A stretch of 25,440 bases of DNA. It comes from a virus. The stretch spans positions 1 to 25,440 of IMG/VR virus record IMGVR_UViG_3300025759_000633. One strand, given 5' to 3'. How positions within the stretch are numbered: position 1 is the stretch's first letter; each line of letters starts with the position of its first letter. Both the position numbers and the translations under genes were made by a program. Shown here in pieces: positions 22,281-25,440 of this stretch. The notes beneath the pieces were generated by a model, which saw only the letters and a list, made by a program, of their open reading frames with translations, did no database searches and had not been told where the DNA came from.

Positions 22281-23006
22281 TTATGTAGAACCCATCATTC
22301 TCTTACGCATTCTATCTCTTTGCAGTTTAGTAGGCGTAATGTTAGTACCCTTATATTTCTTAGGGGTTTTTGTAGACATAACTTTTGTTCCAAGTCCAGT
22401 CTTAGATGTTTTCTTAGTTTTATTAACCAATGCTTTTTTAAAGTCATCAACCATAACTTTTTTGCCATTTTTCTTAGGCACGTTTGGAGATGTCATAAAC
22501 TTTTTCATTGCAGCTCTTGTCTTAGGACCCATAACACCATCAGCCTTAATTTTAGCACCCTTCTTTATCAATCTGTTTTGTAGAGCTAAAGTTGAAGCAT
22601 AGTTCTTTGTATTCGCTGCTGTTGCTTTTACCTTACCACCAGTTTTAGTTTTAGTAGAAGAGCCAACCTTTTTCTTAGCCATTGTACTACCTTGAGATAC
22701 ATTGCCTGTTGTAGATGATTTCTTTTTATTCTTTAATGCTTTTTGTAAACCGGGATCTACTTTGCCTTTTTTCTTTGGTCTTTCTACCCCTTTAGTTCCT
22801 GTTGCCACAAGTTTATCTTTTTTATCTTTCTTTAGTGACATCATGCCTTTTGGGTCACTATCCACACCCATAGCTTTACTTTTACCAAATATATCATTCA
22901 GAAGTCTTTGTGAGATTGATTGACCTATATTTTTACTAGGAGAAGTTTTTTGAAATCTTCTCTTCATGTCTGCCATTCTTTTGTCTTTTGCCGACATTTT
23001 TGCCAT
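22281..23006 (-). CDS. Very Lys-rich protein with PG_binding_1-like domain
   Basis: The product is 241 aa with strong AAAGGAGG upstream of ATG 23006. Residues about 136-171 (YASTLALQNRLIKKGAKIKA, then DGVMGPKTRAAMKKF) match the peptidoglycan-binding PG_binding_1 pattern (LQ..L...G....DG..G..T..A...F). The rest is low-complexity and basic, with Lys runs and SKNIGQSISQRLLNDIFGKS near the N-terminus. No catalytic domain accompanies it. It could hold a virion part to the cell wall during entry or help lysis. The very high charge could also reflect DNA packaging in the capsid. The domain call is by eye. Confidence 0.78.
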   Translation of the reverse strand: MAKMSAKDKRMADMKRRFQKTSPSKNIGQSISQRLLNDIFGKSKAMGVDSDPKGMMSLKKDKKDKLVATGTKGVERPKKKGKVDPGLQKALKNKKKSSTTGNVSQGSTMAKKKVGSSTKTKTGGKVKATAANTKNYASTLALQNRLIKKGAKIKADGVMGPKTRAAMKKFMTSPNVPKKNGKKVMVDDFKKALVNKTKKTSKTGLGTKVMSTKTPKKYKGTNITPTKLQRDRMRKRMMGST

Positions 23007-23008
23007 AA

Positions 23009-23305
23009 CTAGTTCCCTCCTTTAGTTATCTTATTGTATGCCTCCAAACCTTTAGGTCCAGAGTTCTTTAGTGCTAGTAATCCTTTATTTGCTTGTACCG
23101 AACCACCTGCTGAATACATATGACGTTTACCATTTACTGTACCCCCATATGCCATTTGAGCTTTTTTAGCTGTTTTTTCTGTTTTCATAACATTACTTCC
23201 ACGTTTTTTTGTGAAGTTTTGAATGACTTCTTTAGCTTCTTCTACAATAGCTGGACTATATGTAGAACCTTTTTCTAATATTCTTTTAGCTTCACTTAAA
23301 GTCAT
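23009..23305 (-). CDS. Small basic protein (98 aa) with MYSAGG motif
   Basis: The product begins MTLSEAKRILEKGSTYSPAI with VEEAKEVIQNFTKKRGSNVM, a short helical pair. It then has a Gly-rich basic region containing MAYGGTVNGKRHMYSAGGSV and ends GLEAYNKITKGGN. The MYSxGG motif links it to the 42-aa repeat protein. ATG 23305 follows the previous stop directly (TAGATG) with GGAAG upstream. No domain is recognised. It is probably a small structural or DNA-associated phage protein. Confidence 0.72.
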   Translation of the reverse strand: MTLSEAKRILEKGSTYSPAIVEEAKEVIQNFTKKRGSNVMKTEKTAKKAQMAYGGTVNGKRHMYSAGGSVQANKGLLALKNSGPKGLEAYNKITKGGN

Positions 23306-23620
23306 CTAACACTTCCACCTTCTTCGTGCTTGTCTAAGTCTACTGTTTGGATTTGCAGCAGCTTTAGGGAACTTTTTCATTTGTCCAGCACTTCTCGCAC
23401 AAAAAGACTTCCTTCTTTTAGCTCTTGCTTTTGAAGGCTTGTCCTCAGTCACAGCAGTTTTCAATTTACTACCGGGATTCTCTCTACGGTACTTAGCCAC
23501 ACCTTTGGCTGTCATACCTGCACCCTTTTTAGTAGGTCTCTTGTGTCCACCCTTTATGGAGTGACCCTTCATTCCAGTGCTTTTGCGTTTCTTTTTGGTT
23601 TTTTTCTTGGTCTCTGCCAT
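23306..23620 (-). CDS. Small basic conserved phage protein (SFCARSAGQM type)
   Basis: The 104-aa product has a Lys-rich start (AETKKKTKKKRKSTGMKGHS), then a conserved block: GMTAKGVAKYRRENPGSKLK, TAVTEDKPSKARAKRRKSFC, ARSAGQMKKFPKAAANPNSR, ending LRQARRRWKC. I recall this block (TAKG..KYRRE..GS.L...V.......RR.SFCAR...) as a phage domain of unknown function. Two Cys (SFCAR and terminal KC) may bind metal or form a crosslink. The first 92 bases overlap the 101-aa gene in another frame, and no ribosome site is obvious, so initiation may be coupled. Function unknown. Confidence 0.8.
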   Translation of the reverse strand: MAETKKKTKKKRKSTGMKGHSIKGGHKRPTKKGAGMTAKGVAKYRRENPGSKLKTAVTEDKPSKARAKRRKSFCARSAGQMKKFPKAAANPNSRLRQARRRWKC

Positions 23621-23834
23621 AATTTGTGTTTATTCTACCTTTGGAATCACTACCTACAGAACATTTATATTTAATAGCTACGTAATTAGGCATATATTCA
23701 GGCAATTCCATTGCTATTTCATATGCTCTACTTACACACTGCTTTTCTGTAGTGTATGGTCCTTCTAAATCTTGTAAAGTGTGACATGTATCGGCTGAAC
23801 CAATCAAACACACAAATACAAATGCTTCAAACAT
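23529..23834 (-). CDS. Small protein with hydrophobic N-terminus (101 aa)
   Basis: The product starts MFEAFVFVCLIGSADTCHTL, a short signal-like hydrophobic segment with a Cys that might be lipidated or cleaved. It continues GPYTTEKQCVSRAYEIAMEL and YMPNYVAIKYKCS. Three further Cys (C17, C33 and C58) may form disulfides if it is periplasmic. After residue 60 the sequence is polar and overlaps the next gene by 92 bases, so the last 40 residues may be an unselected extension. Layout resembles the 60-aa product at 20286-20468. ATG 23834 follows the previous stop directly (TAAATG). Function unknown. Confidence 0.65.
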   Translation of the reverse strand: MFEAFVFVCLIGSADTCHTLQDLEGPYTTEKQCVSRAYEIAMELPEYMPNYVAIKYKCSVGSDSKGRINTNYGRDQEKNQKETQKHWNEGSLHKGWTQETY

Positions 23835-24038
23835 TTAATCTGTCCACCCTTCTGCTCTCATTGCTGTCTCAACATGCTTCAGAGTAAAAGGTCTACCGTA
23901 ATGAGCCTCTACTGCTGCTCTTACGTAATGGACATCACTATGTGGTATGTGCAATTTATCTACTTTGTTATCACGGATAGCAAGATAAAAAGCTTCTAGC
24001 ACATTATCTGTATATAGTTTTACTGATTTTTTACTCAT
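23835..24038 (-). CDS. First gene of the leftward block, 67-aa hypothetical protein
   Basis: A TTG at 24044 extends the frame, but ATG 24038 is preferred, giving MSKKSVKLYTDNVLEAFYLA, then KLHIPHSDVHYVRAAVEAHY, GRPFTLKHVETAMRAEGWTD. It is a compact alpha/beta-looking protein with several His and a terminal WTD. It follows the consensus promoter by about 110 bases, with a weak ribosome site. I recall similar sequences in marine phages but know no function. As the first gene of the transcript it could be a regulator or simply a small conserved phage protein. Confidence 0.72.
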   Translation of the reverse strand: MSKKSVKLYTDNVLEAFYLAIRDNKVDKLHIPHSDVHYVRAAVEAHYGRPFTLKHVETAMRAEGWTD

Positions 24039-24149
24039 TGTCAAGTTTATTTCTAATTTGGGAAATTACGTAGTACATTATAAATGTATTTTTATATATA
24101 TTGTATATAATATTAAATGTTAACACTTTCAATGTACTAGTTATACGTA

Positions 24150-24178
24150 ATTATATCATGTATTTTTTAGTCTGTCAA
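24150..24178 (-). promoter_or_regulatory. Consensus sigma70-type promoter for the leftward block
   Basis: On the minus strand, TTGACA (24178-24173), a 17-base spacer and TATAAT (24155-24150) are a perfect match to the bacterial consensus. Transcription would start near 24143, about 105 bases before the first gene. It is the obvious driver of the small-gene, lysis and packaging genes that follow with no other strong promoter until 8987. Confidence 0.87.
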
Positions 24179-24390
24179 GACATTTTATATGTAAGCACCC
24201 CGCCGCAGTCATTTTATGTATAATTAAGGCTATTTAAAGACACTTTTATGTATATTTTTATCACTTATTATTGTGGTTAACACCTAAAATTCCTAATCTG
24301 TGTATTTATACATATATATAACGTAGTACGGGGGGTGTGGCTGTGGCGTAGTGGCAAAAAAAGATAGTAAATTCAATATTGCAAGTGATT

Positions 24391-24447
24391 TTGATAACAA
24401 TTCTCATTATCATTTGCATTAAGTTATTGATAATGCTTATCATTTTC
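24391..24447. promoter_or_regulatory. Fur-box-like sites 1 and 2
   Basis: Site 1 is TGATAACAATTCTCA (24392-24406), 13 of 15 to the Fur 7-1-7 box TGATAATNATTATCA. Site 2 is TGATAATGCTTATCA (24428-24442), 14 of 15, with perfect 6-base arms. Match counts treat N as matched. They lie left of the first sigma54-like element. Confidence 0.68.
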
Positions 24448-24479
24448 ATTTGCAACAACTGATATAACAACAGTTTTCT

Positions 24480-24495
24480 TGGCATCATTCTTGCA
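24480..24495 (+). promoter_or_regulatory. Sigma54-like -24/-12 element 1
   Basis: TGGCATCATTCTTGCA matches TGGCAC-N5-TTGCW with one mismatch, and the invariant GG and GC are 10 bases apart as required. Confidence 0.6.
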
Positions 24496-24497
24496 AT

Positions 24498-24513
24498 AGC
24501 ACAAACCGTGCCA
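24498..24513 (-). promoter_or_regulatory. Sigma54-like element on the minus strand (weaker)
   Basis: On the minus strand, TGGCACGGTTTGTGCT has a perfect -24 half and GTGCT at -12 (one mismatch), again with 10 bases between GG and GC. It could fire leftward or be part of an inverted TTGGCA/TGCCAA pair with element 1. Confidence 0.35.
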
Positions 24514-24543
24514 AATAAAAAAATATTTATGTAGGAGCATAAC

Positions 24544-24559
24544 TGGCACGATTCTTGCT
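24544..24559 (+). promoter_or_regulatory. Sigma54-like -24/-12 element 2
   Basis: TGGCACGATTCTTGCT is a full match to TGGCAC-N5-TTGCW with correct GG-to-GC spacing. It lies 11 bases before Fur-like site 3. Confidence 0.7.
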
Positions 24560-24569
24560 ACTATCCTAG

Positions 24570-24646
24570 TTGAGAATGGTTCTCAAAGGGAGAGTGATAA
24601 TCATTATCAACTTGAGAACCATTATCATATTGAGAATGATTCGCAG
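24570..24646. promoter_or_regulatory. Cluster of Fur-box-like sites 3 to 6
   Basis: Four sites with centres at 24578, 24602, 24620 and 24638 (24, 18 and 18 bases apart). Site 3, TTGAGAATGGTTCTCAA, has perfect 7-base arms. Site 4, TGATAATCATTATCA (24595-24609), is a perfect 15/15 7-1-7 box, and with flanks matches 17 of 19 bases of the classical Fur box. Site 5 is TGAGAACCATTATCA and site 6 is TGAGAATGATTCGCA. The array lies directly upstream of sigma54-like element 3. Confidence 0.78.
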
Positions 24647-24655
24647 GTAGAAAGT

Positions 24656-24671
24656 TGGCACGGCAATTGCA
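24656..24671 (+). promoter_or_regulatory. Sigma54-like -24/-12 element 3, nearest the rightward gene
   Basis: TGGCACGGCAATTGCA is a full match to TGGCAC-N5-TTGCW with the GG and GC 10 bases apart. A start near 24682 would give a leader of about 70 bases. I see no convincing sigma70-type promoter for this gene. Confidence 0.72.
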
Positions 24672-24711
24672 TATATTATGGGATACGTCACTTTATTGAC
24701 ATTAACCAAAA

Positions 24712-24726
24712 ATCCCAAGTTGGGAT
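24712..24726 (+). promoter_or_regulatory. Palindromic operator-like site, copy 1
   Basis: ATCCCAAGTTGGGAT is a perfect 7-1-7 palindrome located between the putative transcription start and the ribosome site of the rightward gene, where a bound repressor would block elongation. Confidence 0.6.
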
Positions 24727-24750
24727 AAAACATAAGGAAAGACTAAAACA

Positions 24751-25335
24751 ATGCTAAATTATAATGATCTAATAGTTAATACTTTAATTGAGACATCTAC
24801 AACAAATCTTTTAAAAGTTGTAAATTATGAAAAAACATCAGAAAATAATAAAGCAAAAAAAGTTGAAGAATTTGCTTTTAATATTTGTCATGTTGCAGAA
24901 AATGTATATTTTGCTGATTGTGAAATTAAGCAATATAAAGGCAAAGACAAAAAAGCATTTAAAATTGCAACTTTTGAGAAATATAAAATTGATGTTATTT
25001 TATCCCAAGTTGGGAAAAATGACGTTAAAGCATTAAAAATAATTGGTGAAAATGCTGAAACATTTTTTAATGAGTTTCAAAATAGTGAAACCAAAGCAAA
25101 TTCAATTCGTGGTTTTGCCAAACTTGTTAAAAAAGAAAATGAAGAAAAAACTTTGCAACAAAAAATTGAGGCTTTTATTAAATCAAATACTACAAAAAAA
25201 GCTGACGATAATAAATTATCAATTGCTGAATTTACTAAAGAATTTTCCCAAGTTGCAGAAAAAATGCTTAAAGAAAATAATAAAAATATAGTTGATTTTT
25301 TACCAACCAAAGAAGAAATAGAAAAAACTGGATAA
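24751..25335 (+). CDS. Rightward 194-aa protein of unknown function under unusual control
   Basis: ATG 24751 has AAGGAAAG about 10 bases upstream. The product, MLNYNDLIVNTLIETSTTNL onward, is very rich in K, N and E, with no signal peptide or TM segment. An N-terminal mixed alpha/beta part (EFAFNICHVAENVYFADCEI, then KKAFKIATFEKYKIDVILSQ) is followed by a helical, charged C-terminal half (ENEEKTLQQKIEAFIKSN; IAEFTKEFSQVAEKMLKENN). I recognise no family. It is the only rightward gene in the window and more AT-rich than the structural genes. Its gene contains a second palindrome and a partial third. A role early in infection or in the host response is inferred from position only. Confidence 0.85.
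   Translation: MLNYNDLIVNTLIETSTTNLLKVVNYEKTSENNKAKKVEEFAFNICHVAENVYFADCEIKQYKGKDKKAFKIATFEKYKIDVILSQVGKNDVKALKIIGENAETFFNEFQNSETKANSIRGFAKLVKKENEEKTLQQKIEAFIKSNTTKKADDNKLSIAEFTKEFSQVAEKMLKENNKNIVDFLPTKEEIEKTG
25002..25016 (+). repeat. Operator-like palindrome, copy 2 (inside the rightward gene)
   Basis: ATCCCAAGTTGGGA is shared exactly with the copy at 24712 (14 bases) and keeps the palindrome TCCCAA-G-TTGGGA. A related partial copy, TCCCAAGTTG, lies at 25246-25255 in the same gene. Confidence 0.6.
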
Positions 25336-25352
25336 CATCAAAAAATTATATT

Positions 25353-25390
25353 TGAGGCAATTAATTTTGCCTCATTTATTTTTTTTTTCT
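25353..25390 (+). terminator. Intrinsic terminator after the rightward gene
   Basis: The stem TGAGGCAA/TTGCCTCA (25353-25360 and 25367-25374) with a TTAATT loop is followed by a long T run (25379-25388). It lies 18 bases after the stop. Confidence 0.88.
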
Positions 25391-25432
25391 TCACTACTAT
25401 CATAGTGGGGAGTGGGGAGTGATGCGTCAAGT

Positions 25433-25440
25433 TGGCACGG
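25433..25440 (+). promoter_or_regulatory. Start of a further sigma54-like element at the window edge
   Basis: TGGCACGG ends the window, in the same AGTTGGCACGG context as element 3 (24654-24663). The -12 half lies outside, so it cannot be confirmed. A GTGGGGA tandem duplication precedes it (25405-25418). Confidence 0.4.

Larger units (their letters stand above)
24045..24750. promoter_or_regulatory. Divergent intergenic control region (about 700 bases, gene-free)
   Basis: This stretch separates the leftward block from the rightward gene. From left to right it holds the leftward sigma70-type promoter, three TTTTAT(at)GTA-like repeats (about 24183, 24212 and 24244), a GC-rich patch near 24196-24207, and a G-rich run near 24329-24354. 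Then come six Fur-box-like sites, three sigma54-like elements and a palindrome just before ATG 24751. A 60-codon minus-strand frame at 24306-24488 is rejected. A repeat-rich gap between divergent units could also contain a replication origin. Confidence 0.8.

Noticed and set aside
24033-24044. TTGACA at the start of the first leftward gene as a -35 box
   Set aside because: No -10 hexamer lies at suitable distance; the sequence is explained as the bases just before ATG 24038.
24306-24488. 60-codon minus-strand frame in the control region
   Set aside because: It is made mostly of repeated Met/Ile codons created by the Fur-like and AT-rich repeats, has no ribosome site and no protein-like composition.
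24697-24731. TTGACA...GATAAA as a sigma70-type promoter for the rightward gene
   Set aside because: The spacing between the hexamers is about 22 bases, too long, and the palindrome occupies the spacer.
1-25440. tRNA genes or an attachment site
   Set aside because: No cloverleaf-like sequence with TTCRANY and matching arms was seen on either strand, and no integrase is in this window.

Overview
The window is a piece of an AT-rich tailed double-stranded DNA phage genome, or a very recent prophage. From about 24.04 kb down to position 1, every gene I can support lies on the minus strand, and the genes are packed tightly with TAATG or ATGA stop/start overlaps. The order is typical of a podovirus-like virion: terminase subunits, portal, scaffold, major capsid protein, an adaptor-like protein, a nozzle-like protein, then fibres. 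Many of the proteins resemble, from memory and unsearched, those of marine phages such as pelagiphage-type podoviruses and T4-like cyanophages.

Layout in the direction of transcription (right to left). (1) 24.04-20.3 kb: a run of small genes, many extremely Lys/Arg-rich, plus a PG_binding_1-like protein, an HNH-like mini-protein, a 42-residue repeat protein and a 39-residue Cys-rich protein. (2) 20.3-18.4 kb: lysis region with a coiled-coil/TM protein, a DUF1289-type protein, a holin-like protein and a GH24 endolysin. (3) 18.2-16.0 kb: small terminase, a 139-aa protein and large terminase. (4) 16.0-7.2 kb: portal, an overlapping small gene, a large protein with an HExxH polyvalent-type domain, a conserved 588-aa protein, scaffold, major capsid and a decoration-like protein. 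(5) 7.1-0 kb: adaptor, nozzle-like protein, long repeat fibre, then a string of small fibre or tip proteins, including two tandem paralogues. The last gene is cut by the window edge. Three strong sigma70-type promoters (upstream of the whole block, of the capsid gene and of the small fibre genes) appear to drive and re-boost this late block.

The most unusual part is the gene-free stretch 24045-24750 and the single rightward gene after it. This stretch holds six close matches to the Fur 7-1-7 box (TGATAATNATTATCA; one is a 15/15 match). Among them are three sigma54-type -24/-12 elements (TGGCAC-N5-TTGCW, all with exact GG-to-GC spacing). A palindrome, ATCCCAAGTTGGGAT, lies just before the start codon and recurs inside the gene. 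The rightward 194-aa protein is unrecognised and is followed by a clear intrinsic terminator. Another TGGCACGG half-element begins at the right edge, so the same control may extend to the next gene.

My reading is that this is a divergent control region. A constitutive or host-sigma70 late promoter points left, and an iron-responsive (Fur) and/or sigma54-dependent switch points right. Published SAR11 and cyanobacterial genomes lack sigma54, so functional sites would argue for a different host with RpoN and Fur, such as an AT-rich proteobacterium. This is inference. All family names come from motif recognition by eye; no search was run.
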